DNA of 44,589 nt from an uncultured Lactobacillus sp. (GTDB lineage Bacteria > Bacillota > Bacilli > Lactobacillales > Lactobacillaceae): contig NZ_CABUIW010000012.1 of assembly GCF_902491705.1 (NCBI RefSeq), forward strand, positions 1 through 44,589. The letters are read 5' to 3'. The notes beneath the pieces were generated by a model. That model was not told the DNA's origin, ran no database searches, and saw only the letters and a program-made list of their open reading frames with translations. The position numbers were made by a program, and so were the translations under genes. Numbering within the stretch: the stretch's first letter is position 1; every line of letters begins with the position of its first letter. Of this stretch, positions 16,234 through 23,960 are shown in pieces.

Positions 16234-17670
16234 ATGCGAAAAACATTTTTAAATATTCTGTATAACGCGGTCTACCAGATTTTTATTGTCTTAGTGCCAC
16301 TGATTACTGTGCCATATTTGTCTAGAGTTTTAGGACCAAAGACATATGGTATCTACAGCAGCGTTAATAACACTGTACAGTTTTTGATGATTTTTTGTAT
16401 TCTGTCAGTTTCCTATGTCGGGATGCGGACAATCTCAAGAACGCGGACTTATGGTACACCAGAAGAATTAACTAAAGCTTTCTGGGGCTTGTGGTATTTT
16501 CAAGGCATTGCCGGCGTAATTACTATTGCATTGACCGTCTTTATTACGACTGTTTTTCACGTGCAATACTGGTTCTACATTTTATTAATGGTGCCATATT
16601 TAATTTCAGCACAAGTAGATATTTCCTGGTTCTTCCAAGGGCTAGCCGACTTCGGTAGAGTTGTGCTTAAAAATACAGCAGTAAAATTAGTCAGCGTAGT
16701 TTTGATCTTATTGTGGGTTAAATCACCAAGCGATTTGTGGAAATATTTGTTGATCATGTCTGTTTCAACAATGCTTGGGTCATTTGTCTTTTGGTTTGAT
16801 ATCCACCGCTACGTTGGCAAGCCTGTAGCTCATTTTTATAAATTTAAAAAGACAGCAATTGCTATCGGAACCTTGATGATTCCACAGATTGCCACCCAAA
16901 TTTATACTTCGCTTGATAAGCCAATCTTGGGACTTTTTTCTAGTTCTACGCAAGTATCTTTTTATGATAACTCTCAGCGCATTTCCAACATGATTTTGGG
17001 TGTGATCACCAGTATTTCTTTGGTTATCATGCCTAAGATGGCTAGTGAAGGTAAAGATGCTCAAAAAGTTGTGATGAAAAAGTCACTTGAAGCTACCGTG
17101 ATGCTAGGGACTTTGTTTGCTGTGATCATTATGGCTAACACCAAGCAATTCGTGCCGTTTTTCTTTGGTAATAAATATATCCCAATGACGCCATTAATGT
17201 TTTGGTTCACACTGACCATTATCATGATTCCAACCGGTGGTGTATTTGCCAATCAGTTTGCCTTGGCTAATCGCCGTGATAAGGACTATGCTGTACCTGT
17301 AGTGATTGGGGCTATTTTAGAAATTATCTTAAGCTACCTTCTCGACCGTCATTACGGCGCTATGGGCGCAATGATCGCCATCTTAATTACAGAAGCCGTA
17401 GTTTTGGTACTTCGTTTGTGGGTTGTGCGCGACGGCTACGAATTTAAGTATGTTTTCCACGACGTGCCTAAATACTTTTTAATTGCGATCGTTACCTTGG
17501 CGGCAGGGATGTTTATGCCTAACTTTATTCCTTCAGCCTTTTTCAACATGGTATTCAAATCAATTGTGATGCTGATTATCTACATGGCATTGATGTTCTT
17601 ATTAAAGCTAGACTTCAACGAAGACATTATCAAGCTATGCAAGAATTTCTTTAAACGAGGTAGAAAATGA
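16234..17670 (+). CDS. Wzx-like oligosaccharide flippase (MOP superfamily)
   Basis: A 478-aa integral membrane protein with 12-14 hydrophobic segments and the polysaccharide-export N-terminus (NAVYQIFIVLVPLITVPYLS, then RVLGPKTYGIY). It is expected to move an undecaprenyl-linked glycan across the membrane. Its ribosome-binding site (GAGG) lies in the end of the preceding gene, and the last four bases overlap the next gene (ATGA), so all three are translationally coupled. No Wzy-type polymerase or priming glycosyltransferase is in the cluster. The exported unit may thus be a teichoic-acid-like or sugar decoration rather than a full capsule. Substrate unknown. Confidence 0.88.
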   Translation: MRKTFLNILYNAVYQIFIVLVPLITVPYLSRVLGPKTYGIYSSVNNTVQFLMIFCILSVSYVGMRTISRTRTYGTPEELTKAFWGLWYFQGIAGVITIALTVFITTVFHVQYWFYILLMVPYLISAQVDISWFFQGLADFGRVVLKNTAVKLVSVVLILLWVKSPSDLWKYLLIMSVSTMLGSFVFWFDIHRYVGKPVAHFYKFKKTAIAIGTLMIPQIATQIYTSLDKPILGLFSSSTQVSFYDNSQRISNMILGVITSISLVIMPKMASEGKDAQKVVMKKSLEATVMLGTLFAVIIMANTKQFVPFFFGNKYIPMTPLMFWFTLTIIMIPTGGVFANQFALANRRDKDYAVPVVIGAILEIILSYLLDRHYGAMGAMIAILITEAVVLVLRLWVVRDGYEFKYVFHDVPKYFLIAIVTLAAGMFMPNFIPSAFFNMVFKSIVMLIIYMALMFLLKLDFNEDIIKLCKNFFKRGRK

Positions 17671-18365
17671 TTCCAAAAACAATTCATTATGTATGGGTTG
17701 GGCATAATCCTAAAAGCAAGATCATCCAAGAATGCATTGCCACTTGGAAGAAAAATTTGCCTGATTTTAAATTTGTGGAATGGAACGAAGACAATTTTGA
17801 TATGCATGAAAATAAGTATATTGAGCAGGCATATCACGCTAAAAAGTGGGCCTTTGTTTCAGACTATATTCGAGCACGCGCTATTTATGAGCAAGGTGGC
17901 ATTTATTTAGACACTGATGTGCGAGTAATTAGTGATTTAACGCCATTGCTCAATGATCGTGCTTTTATTGGCTTTGAAAATAATGATTACTTGTCAGCTG
18001 CAATTTTTGGTGCAGAAAAAGGCCACCCATTTATGCAGGACATCTTGGACTACTACAAAGACCGCAACTTTGAATATGACGTGAACAATCAAATGGCAGG
18101 GGTAAACAGCATTTCTGTAACCGACATGTTGATTGATAAGTATGGACTAAAAATTGGCAACCAGGAACAAATGTTAAAAGAAGGCATCCATGTTTATCCT
18201 GACGGCGTTTTGTGCAACCCTTCAAAAGATTCTAAGAGTATTCACCTATTTACAGGAACTTGGATGAACGGTAAGCATTCTATTAAACATAAGATTGTGA
18301 CTGACTTAAAGCGCCATATTAATACACCAAAAGGTGCAGGCATTTATGCGAAGTGGATTCGATGA
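17667..18365 (+). CDS. GT32-type glycosyltransferase (DXD sugar-binding region)
   Basis: A 232-aa soluble glycosyltransferase with the GT32 core, in which a donor-binding Ser-Asp and the metal-binding DXD are held in one block: VSDYIRARAIYEQGGIYLDT, with Asp82-Thr83-Asp84. The N-terminus MIPKTIHYVWVG is typical of bacterial capsular and mannosyltransferase-like members. It probably adds one hexose to the lipid-linked acceptor of this cluster. The start overlaps the flippase stop, and its stop overlaps the SprT-like start, both by ATGA. Donor sugar cannot be told. Confidence 0.85.
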   Translation: MIPKTIHYVWVGHNPKSKIIQECIATWKKNLPDFKFVEWNEDNFDMHENKYIEQAYHAKKWAFVSDYIRARAIYEQGGIYLDTDVRVISDLTPLLNDRAFIGFENNDYLSAAIFGAEKGHPFMQDILDYYKDRNFEYDVNNQMAGVNSISVTDMLIDKYGLKIGNQEQMLKEGIHVYPDGVLCNPSKDSKSIHLFTGTWMNGKHSIKHKIVTDLKRHINTPKGAGIYAKWIR

Positions 18366-18817
18366 AACAAGAAGAATTACAAAAGTTAACAGAAAAAATT
18401 TCAAGGGACTATTTTAACCGTCCCTTTTTGCATACAGTAAAAATTAATCGCAGGATGACCACAACAGGTGGCCGCTATCATTTAGATGACCATCATTTAG
18501 AAATCAACGCGCATTTTCTTGAGCCGCGATATCATGATTATTTAGTGGGCATTATTAAACATGAACTGTGCCACTATCATTTGCATTTACTGGGTTTAGG
18601 CTACCAGCACAAAGATCGCGATTTTAAAATACTGCTTAAAAAAGTGGGTGGCAGTCGTTATGCGCCAGATATTGGATTGAAAAAAGCACGGAAATATAAA
18701 TATTTGTATGAATGTGAAAATTGCGGCTTGAAATATCCACGAATGCGAAAAATTAATACCAATCGGTATAGATGCGGTAAATGCAAGGGGCGCTTGCGAT
18801 TAGCGCGCACTTTTTAA
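18362..18817 (+). CDS. SprT-like zinc metalloprotease family protein
   Basis: A 151-aa protein with the SprT signature HELCH (His67, Glu68, His71) and a C-terminal four-cysteine zinc ribbon (Cys118, Cys121, Cys138, Cys141). Related eukaryotic Spartan proteins cut DNA-protein crosslinks; the bacterial role is not settled. The ATG at 18362 overlaps the preceding stop by 4 nt. A GTG at 18353 would add three residues and overlap more, so it is less likely. Its place at the end of a glycopolymer operon is probably transcriptional convenience rather than shared function (inference). Confidence 0.88.
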   Translation: MKQEELQKLTEKISRDYFNRPFLHTVKINRRMTTTGGRYHLDDHHLEINAHFLEPRYHDYLVGIIKHELCHYHLHLLGLGYQHKDRDFKILLKKVGGSRYAPDIGLKKARKYKYLYECENCGLKYPRMRKINTNRYRCGKCKGRLRLARTF

Positions 18818-18857
18818 AGTAAATAATAAATAAAAATAAATTATTTTCAAATTTTAC

Positions 18858-18886
18858 TTGCACATCACTCGATTTTAGTCTATTAT
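18858..18886 (+). promoter_or_regulatory. Promoter of tRNA-Leu
   Basis: TTGCAC (18858-18863), 17 nt, TATTAT (18881-18886), 12 nt before the tRNA 5' end. Confidence 0.75.
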
Positions 18887-18898
18887 AGTTACTGTTCC

Positions 18899-18986
18899 GC
18901 GGGCGTGGCGGAATGGCAGACGCGCAAGACTAAGGATCTTGTGATCGCTTTAGATCGTGGAAGTTCGAGTCTTCTCGCCCGCACCA
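18899..18986 (+). tRNA. tRNA-Leu, anticodon AAG
   Basis: An 88-nt class II tRNA with encoded CCA. The acceptor stem GCGGGCG (18899-18905) pairs with CGCCCGC (18976-18982), with discriminator A. The anticodon arm is CAAGA-CTAAGGA-TCTTG, so the anticodon is AAG. A long variable arm and the T-arm GGAAG-TTCGAGT-CTTCT follow. It reads CTT and, if A34 is deaminated to inosine, also CTC and CTA. It has its own promoter and terminator. Confidence 0.97.
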
Positions 18987-18989
18987 ATT

Positions 18990-19020
18990 AAGAAGTCGCA
19001 GTGAGCGACTTCTTTTTTTT
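18990..19020 (+). terminator. Intrinsic terminator of tRNA-Leu
   Basis: A 10-bp stem AAGAAGTCGC (18990-18999) / GCGACTTCTT (19005-19014), loop AGTGA, then a run of T. Confidence 0.93.
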
Positions 19021-19070
19021 ACTCAAAAATCGGGTATACTTGAGTTAATTGTATTAAAGGAATTAGAACT

Positions 19071-19718
19071 ATGGCAAAAAAGCGTAAATCAAGAATACCA
19101 AAAAGTGTAAAACTCGTTGTTCGTGTATTTATAATTTTATTTGTTTTGATGGTGGCCTTCGTCGGCTTTCGATACTATCGTCGCTACGCAATTCAATCTG
19201 AACAAATTAGACAAGCACAGCTTCAACGTAAACAAGAAGAGGCTAAACTGCTTAAGCAGAGAAAAGATTTCATTAAAAAGATTGGGCCAATCGCGCGTGA
19301 AGTGGATAAATCCTATGATCTTTTGCCAAGTATTACGGTTGCGCAAGCTTGCCTTGAAAGTAATTATGGTCAAAGTGATTTGTCACAAAAATACAACAAC
19401 TTGTTTGGCGTAAAAGGAACCAACCCAAATACGTCTGCCGTAATGACAACTAAAGAATATGTCAAAAACAAGTGGGTCACTGTTAAGGCGCGTTTCCAAA
19501 TATACGACTCATATGAGGCTTCTATTCGAGCTCACGCTAGATTGTTCCAAAATGGGACTACGTGGAACCACAAGCAATATCAGCACGTTTTAGCGGCAAA
19601 AGATTATAAGACGCAAGCTAAAGCACTAGTCACAGATGGTTACGCCACCGACCCAGATTATGCAGACAAATTGATTAATTTAATTGAACAATTTGATCTA
19701 GAAAAATATGACAAGTAA
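19071..19718 (+). CDS. GH73 endo-beta-N-acetylglucosaminidase (membrane-anchored)
   Basis: Peptidoglycan hydrolase that cuts between GlcNAc and MurNAc. The 215-aa protein has a basic N-terminus, one membrane segment at about 15-34, a short charged helix (about 42-66, coiled-coil-like and rich in Gln, Lys, Glu) and a GH73 domain. The probable catalytic Glu96 lies in AQACLESNYGQS, followed by NNLFGVKG and a conserved RFQIYDSYEASI block. There are no cell-wall-binding repeats, so it likely works near the membrane. AAAGGA precedes the ATG. It stands alone between two terminators. Confidence 0.92.
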   Translation: MAKKRKSRIPKSVKLVVRVFIILFVLMVAFVGFRYYRRYAIQSEQIRQAQLQRKQEEAKLLKQRKDFIKKIGPIAREVDKSYDLLPSITVAQACLESNYGQSDLSQKYNNLFGVKGTNPNTSAVMTTKEYVKNKWVTVKARFQIYDSYEASIRAHARLFQNGTTWNHKQYQHVLAAKDYKTQAKALVTDGYATDPDYADKLINLIEQFDLEKYDK

Positions 19719-19723
19719 TTTTT

Positions 19724-19750
19724 AAAGCAACGAATGTTCGTTGCTTTTTT
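19724..19750 (+). terminator. Intrinsic terminator after the glucosaminidase gene
   Basis: AAAGCAACGA (19724-19733), loop ATGT, TCGTTGCTTT (19738-19747), then T residues. Confidence 0.9.
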
Positions 19751-19753
19751 GGT

Positions 19754-19870
19754 ATGATTAAAGAAGAGTTTTTTGAAGAAATAATTTCTCTATTGCATTG
19801 TTTTGCTATGGGAGATTATTCTTCTAAGAAAAACTTAAAAAAACAAATTAAAGATTTAAGTAATAAATAA
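19754..19870 (+). CDS. Small uncharacterised reading frame (38 codons) before the orphan TnpB
   Basis: ATG at 19754 to TAA at 19870, encoding a charged peptide beginning MIKEEFFEEIISLL and ending KQIKDLSNK. It starts directly after a terminator, with no ribosome-binding site or promoter visible, and ends 30 nt before the TnpB-like start. I do not recognise it. It may be a chance frame in the left end of the mobile element or a remnant. Confidence 0.2.
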   Translation: MIKEEFFEEIISLLHCFAMGDYSSKKNLKKQIKDLSNK

Positions 19871-19900
19871 CTATAAAAACTGAGAAAGGCGGTGAAAGCT

Positions 19901-21445
19901 ATGACGAACAAAAAGAAAAAGGGCAGACAAGAACTTAAGCAAGAGCTTAAAGAAACTATGGCTCATCTTACTGTTTTGTGCGATAGTTACTACATTTACG
20001 ACAATCCTATGCTGGATGAATTATTACACTGGAGTAATGACTGTTATAACGAACTCACTTATTTAGTGCGCAGACATTATTTCAATAATATCCGTGCTTT
20101 CAAGCATGAACTTCATATGAGCAAGGCACGTCATATAAAGCAAACACCTAAGTTTGGTAAGAGCTTAACGGCTACTGAATTAGCTAGAGCAATCAAAGAG
20201 CAGTCGCAAGAAGGGCAAAATACCCTTTATTTTGACTGTATTAATACTAAGATTATTAACTCAATTGTAAGAAACGTACAACATGCTTGGACTTCTTATT
20301 TTAAAGCCAAAAGTGATTTCAAGACACACCCTTATAAATATCTATCTGCACCTAAATTGCCCAGCTATCTAGCTAAAGGTAAACGACATTCTACTGAACT
20401 AGATACTCAGACGATTAAGGTTAAGGATGATTATATTGTCTATGACAAGCTGGGGTTAAAGGTGAAAATGTCGCCATACCTTAAAGAAGCGGTCTATGGT
20501 AAAAGTAATGATCTATGGCTAAATAAATTAGAACCCAGGAGAAGAATCAGAAGCTTTTGGCTCAAACCAATTACTAATGGTGTTAAGCTTTGTGTTTCTT
20601 ATATAGTTTCTAATGAGCCTCTGACTACTTATAAGGGCTTGCCTGTCCCTAAAAGACAGAAAGGTATAATTGTAAGTGGCGATCCCGGTGTCGATAATCT
20701 TTTAGCCTTAGTGACTAATAATACGGATTTTGCTCCACTTATTATTAATGGAAAAGGTATTAAATCGGTTAATCACTACTATAACAAGCGTAAAGCTCTC
20801 TTACAGGTTAAAACTACTCAATGTAAGCAAAAAGGCATTACTGTTCATAAGAAAGATGGTACGATTCAAACCATTTACCATACCGGCAAGCGCTATAGTC
20901 GTTTAACCGAGTGGCGCAATAATAAAATCTTAGACGCAATCCACAAAGCAACCGATCGTGTCCTTGAATATGCGATTAGCTGTGGGGCTGAAAAGATTAT
21001 TATTGGACGTAACAAGTATTGGAAACAAAAGACTAAGATGGGTAAACAAACTAATCAAAATTTCGTAGGTATTCCTCATCGGCAAGTTATCATGCTTCTT
21101 GAATATAAGGCGAAGCGTTATGGTATTGATGTGATTTCACAGCCAGAGGCTTATACCAGTCAAACCAGTTTCTTCGATTATGAAGAATCCATCTGGAAGA
21201 ACGGCAATAAAAGCCGAAAGAGGCAAGGCAAAAGTCCAATAAATAGACGTATTCACCGCGGTCTGTTTAAGAGCAATCAAGGCATTCTAATTAATGCAGA
21301 TATTAACGGAGCTTTACAGATTGCACATAAATATGATAATAATTTCAATTTACAGGTATTCCGCAATAGCAATGGCAAAAAAGCTACTGAAAAGCGGGTA
21401 ATCGGGTTGGTGTCACACCCCGATAAATGGTCTCCTGTTTTTTAG
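19901..21445 (+). CDS. tnpB: TnpB-family protein with altered RuvC-II residue and no zinc ribbon
   Basis: A 514-aa IS605 OrfB relative, only distantly similar to the TnpB at 5336-6652. RuvC-I Asp261 (SGDPGVDNL) and RuvC-III Asp467 (INADINGALQI) are present. At the RuvC-II position, where Glu is expected after three hydrophobic residues, the sequence is IIIGRNKYWKQ with Gly369. The CxxC...CxxC zinc ribbon is replaced by TSQTSFFDYEE. Glu416 (PEAYTSQ) is a candidate substitute acid, as TnpB groups with relocated catalytic residues are known. A GTG at 19892 overlaps the ribosome-binding region; I take ATG 19901. It could be a nuclease with rearranged active site or a nuclease-dead RNA-guided binder. 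Confidence 0.85.
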   Translation: MTNKKKKGRQELKQELKETMAHLTVLCDSYYIYDNPMLDELLHWSNDCYNELTYLVRRHYFNNIRAFKHELHMSKARHIKQTPKFGKSLTATELARAIKEQSQEGQNTLYFDCINTKIINSIVRNVQHAWTSYFKAKSDFKTHPYKYLSAPKLPSYLAKGKRHSTELDTQTIKVKDDYIVYDKLGLKVKMSPYLKEAVYGKSNDLWLNKLEPRRRIRSFWLKPITNGVKLCVSYIVSNEPLTTYKGLPVPKRQKGIIVSGDPGVDNLLALVTNNTDFAPLIINGKGIKSVNHYYNKRKALLQVKTTQCKQKGITVHKKDGTIQTIYHTGKRYSRLTEWRNNKILDAIHKATDRVLEYAISCGAEKIIIGRNKYWKQKTKMGKQTNQNFVGIPHRQVIMLLEYKAKRYGIDVISQPEAYTSQTSFFDYEESIWKNGNKSRKRQGKSPINRRIHRGLFKSNQGILINADINGALQIAHKYDNNFNLQVFRNSNGKKATEKRVIGLVSHPDKWSPVF

Positions 21446-21560
21446 GAGTATCAGTTTATAAATAATTTTGGTAAAAATGCTAAGCAGTTAGCTTGAATGA
21501 TTATAGTTTAAGAACAGAAATTGAATGAATTTCTCGCCTTAGATGTTATGACTAATCATG
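21430..21560 (+). ncRNA. Possible omega RNA region of the orphan TnpB
   Basis: A hairpin CTCC/GGAG spans the tnpB stop codon (about 21432-21449). Then come GCTAA/TTAGC (21479-21483 with 21488-21492) and a perfect 7-bp stem AGAAATT/AATTTCT (21516-21522 with 21528-21534). Placement matches omega RNAs, but sequence identity cannot be shown by eye. Confidence 0.35.
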
Positions 21561-21678
21561 ATTGTTAGCTAGGCAGTATTTTTATAAAGATTGATATAAT
21601 TTGTATCAACTTGAAACAAAATTTGTGACATAATATTTAAGTTGCAATCAATGAATTATTTTTGTGAAGGGGACAATA

Positions 21679-23925
21679 ATGAGCGAAAAATCTATCTTAG
21701 CTGGTTTGAATCCGCAACAGAAAAAAGCTGTTGAGACAACTGAAGGCCCACTTTTGGTCGTTGCTGGTGCAGGTTCAGGCAAAACTTCTGTATTGACAAG
21801 GCGTATTGCTTACTTAGTTGAAGAAAATCAAGTGGCACCATGGAATATTTTGGCCATTACCTTCACTAACAAGGCTGCAACTGAAATGCGTGAACGTGAG
21901 CAAAAATTGCTTGGCCCAGCCGCAGAAAATATTTGGATGTCAACTTTCCACGCTCTTTGCGTAAGAATTTTGCGTCGAGATGCAGATAAGATTGGCTACA
22001 GCCATAACTTTTCAATTGCAGACTCAGCTGAACAATTGACTTTGGTTAAGCACATCGAAAAGGACTTAAATATCAATCCTAAGATGTATGACCCACGTGG
22101 CGTTTTAGCTGCAATTTCTAATGGTAAAAACGATCTGCTTGATCCAGAAGCTTTTGAAACTGCTGCTTCATCACCTTTTGAAAAGATGGCAGCCAAGATC
22201 TATAAGGAATATCAAAGAAGATTGCGCAGAGACCAAATCATGGACTTTGATGATTTGATCATGCAGACATTAGTTTTGTTTAAAAAAGATCCAGAAACGC
22301 TGCATTATTATCAAAATAAGTTCCGCTATATTTTGGTTGACGAATACCAGGATACTAACGAAGCACAATATCAATTGTGTCATGCATTAGCTGCGCAATA
22401 TAAGAATATCTGTGTTGTTGGGGATGCCGATCAGTCAATTTACGGTTGGCGTGGCGCTAACATGGAAAACATCATGAACTTTGAGCATGATTACCAAAAA
22501 GACGGCGTAAAAACTGTTAAATTGGAACAAAATTACCGTTCAACTGGTCACATTTTGTCTGCCGCAAACTCAGTGATTAAGAATAATCAGAACCGTAAAG
22601 ACAAGAACTTGTGGACAGATCAAGGCGAAGGACAAAAGGTTACTTACTACCAAGCTCAAAGCGGCGATGACGAAGCACACTACATCATTTCTAAGATCCA
22701 AGAAGAAGTTAAAGATAAAAAGCGTGCATACAAAGACTTTGCGGTTCTTTATAGAACTAACGCGCAATCACGTACAGTCGAAGAAGCCTTTGTTAAGTCA
22801 AACATTCCTTACCAAATTGTTGGTGGTCACAAGTTCTATGACCGTAAGGAAATTAAAGACATCATGGCTTATTTGAAATTAGTGGCTAACCCTGCCGATA
22901 CAATGAGCATGAACCGAATTATTAATACGCCTAAACGTGGAATTGGTGCAGCAACTGTGGATAAGTTGTTAACTTTTGCCGATGATAATCACTATAACGT
23001 GCTAGATGCGATGGACCATGTGGCAGAAAGCTCAATTAGCACACGTGCTGCTAAGAAACTTAATGATTTCGGTGCAAAATTGCGTGATGCAATTGTTTAT
23101 GCACAAACTAATGGCGTAACTGGTTTAACTGAAAAGATCTTACAAGACTTCGATTATACTGATGCTTTGAAGGCTGAAAACACTATTGAAGCCGAAACTA
23201 GACTTGAAAACTTGGACGAATTCTTGTCAGTAACTAAACGTTTTGACGACCATTATGAACCAGATGAAGATGAATCAAATCCACTAAGTGACTTCTTAGC
23301 TGAAGTATCTCTTTTGAGTGATCAAGATGATTTAGACGAAGACGATAACCAAGTAGCTTTGATGACTTTGCACGCTGCTAAAGGTTTGGAATTCCCAGTT
23401 GTCTTCTTGATTGGCATGGAAGATGGCTTGTTCCCACTTCAACGCTCAATGATGGATGATAGTCAACTTGAAGAAGAACGTCGTCTAGCTTACGTTGGAA
23501 TTACCCGTGCTAAGCAAGAACTGTTTTTGACTAATGCATATTCACGTATGATGTACGGTAGAATGCAGAACAATCCACCTTCAAGATTCTTGGATGAAAT
23601 TGATTCTAAGGACCTCCATAAAGAAGAAAATGAAGGCTTGAAGAACAGCTTTATTCAATCAAGCTATTCAGCAACATCGGCTCCATTTGCTAGAAAAGAA
23701 GAGCGTGCTCGTGCACAAGTTTACACAGCTAAAAAGGCTAGTGGTGCTGTTGGTGCTGAAAAGAAGGGCTGGAACGTCGGCGACCAAGTAGAACACAAAT
23801 CTTGGGGCCGCGGCGTTGTAACTAAGGTTAGCGGTACAGGCGAAGACATGGAACTTGATATTGCCTTTACAGGTAAGGGTATCAAGAGGCTTTTAGCTGC
23901 GTTTGCACCAATTAAAAAGGTATAA
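21679..23925 (+). CDS. pcrA: ATP-dependent DNA helicase PcrA (UvrD/Rep family)
   Basis: 3'-5' SF1A helicase for repair, plasmid replication and removing RNA polymerase or RecA from DNA. The 748-aa protein shows motifs in order: Q-motif LNPQQKKAV, Walker A GAGSGKTSV (Lys35), Ia AITFTNKAATEMR, II VDEYQDTN, III VVGDADQSIYGWRGA, IV EQNYRST, V TLHAAKGLEFPVVF and VI EERRLAYVGITRAK. The C-terminus (WNVGDQVEHKSWGRGVV onward) is the Tudor-like RNA-polymerase-binding domain typical of Firmicutes PcrA. A GTG at 21664 precedes the Shine-Dalgarno AAGGGGA, so ATG 21679 is used. ligA follows after 35 nt in the usual Firmicutes order. Confidence 0.97.
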   Translation: MSEKSILAGLNPQQKKAVETTEGPLLVVAGAGSGKTSVLTRRIAYLVEENQVAPWNILAITFTNKAATEMREREQKLLGPAAENIWMSTFHALCVRILRRDADKIGYSHNFSIADSAEQLTLVKHIEKDLNINPKMYDPRGVLAAISNGKNDLLDPEAFETAASSPFEKMAAKIYKEYQRRLRRDQIMDFDDLIMQTLVLFKKDPETLHYYQNKFRYILVDEYQDTNEAQYQLCHALAAQYKNICVVGDADQSIYGWRGANMENIMNFEHDYQKDGVKTVKLEQNYRSTGHILSAANSVIKNNQNRKDKNLWTDQGEGQKVTYYQAQSGDDEAHYIISKIQEEVKDKKRAYKDFAVLYRTNAQSRTVEEAFVKSNIPYQIVGGHKFYDRKEIKDIMAYLKLVANPADTMSMNRIINTPKRGIGAATVDKLLTFADDNHYNVLDAMDHVAESSISTRAAKKLNDFGAKLRDAIVYAQTNGVTGLTEKILQDFDYTDALKAENTIEAETRLENLDEFLSVTKRFDDHYEPDEDESNPLSDFLAEVSLLSDQDDLDEDDNQVALMTLHAAKGLEFPVVFLIGMEDGLFPLQRSMMDDSQLEEERRLAYVGITRAKQELFLTNAYSRMMYGRMQNNPPSRFLDEIDSKDLHKEENEGLKNSFIQSSYSATSAPFARKEERARAQVYTAKKASGAVGAEKKGWNVGDQVEHKSWGRGVVTKVSGTGEDMELDIAFTGKGIKRLLAAFAPIKKV

Positions 23926-23960
23926 TTTGACTAAAAGATATTTTAATCAGGAGGCAAGAA

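Larger units (their letters stand above)
19751..21560. mobile_element. Orphan TnpB-only (IS1341-type) element
   Basis: A TnpB-family gene without tnpA, preceded and followed by non-coding AT-rich DNA. After the stop are short hairpins (21432-21449, 21479-21492, 21516-21534) of the kind seen at IS605-type right ends. The limits are estimates: left after the glucosaminidase terminator, right before the pcrA promoter region. It would need a TnpA supplied in trans to move. Confidence 0.5.
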
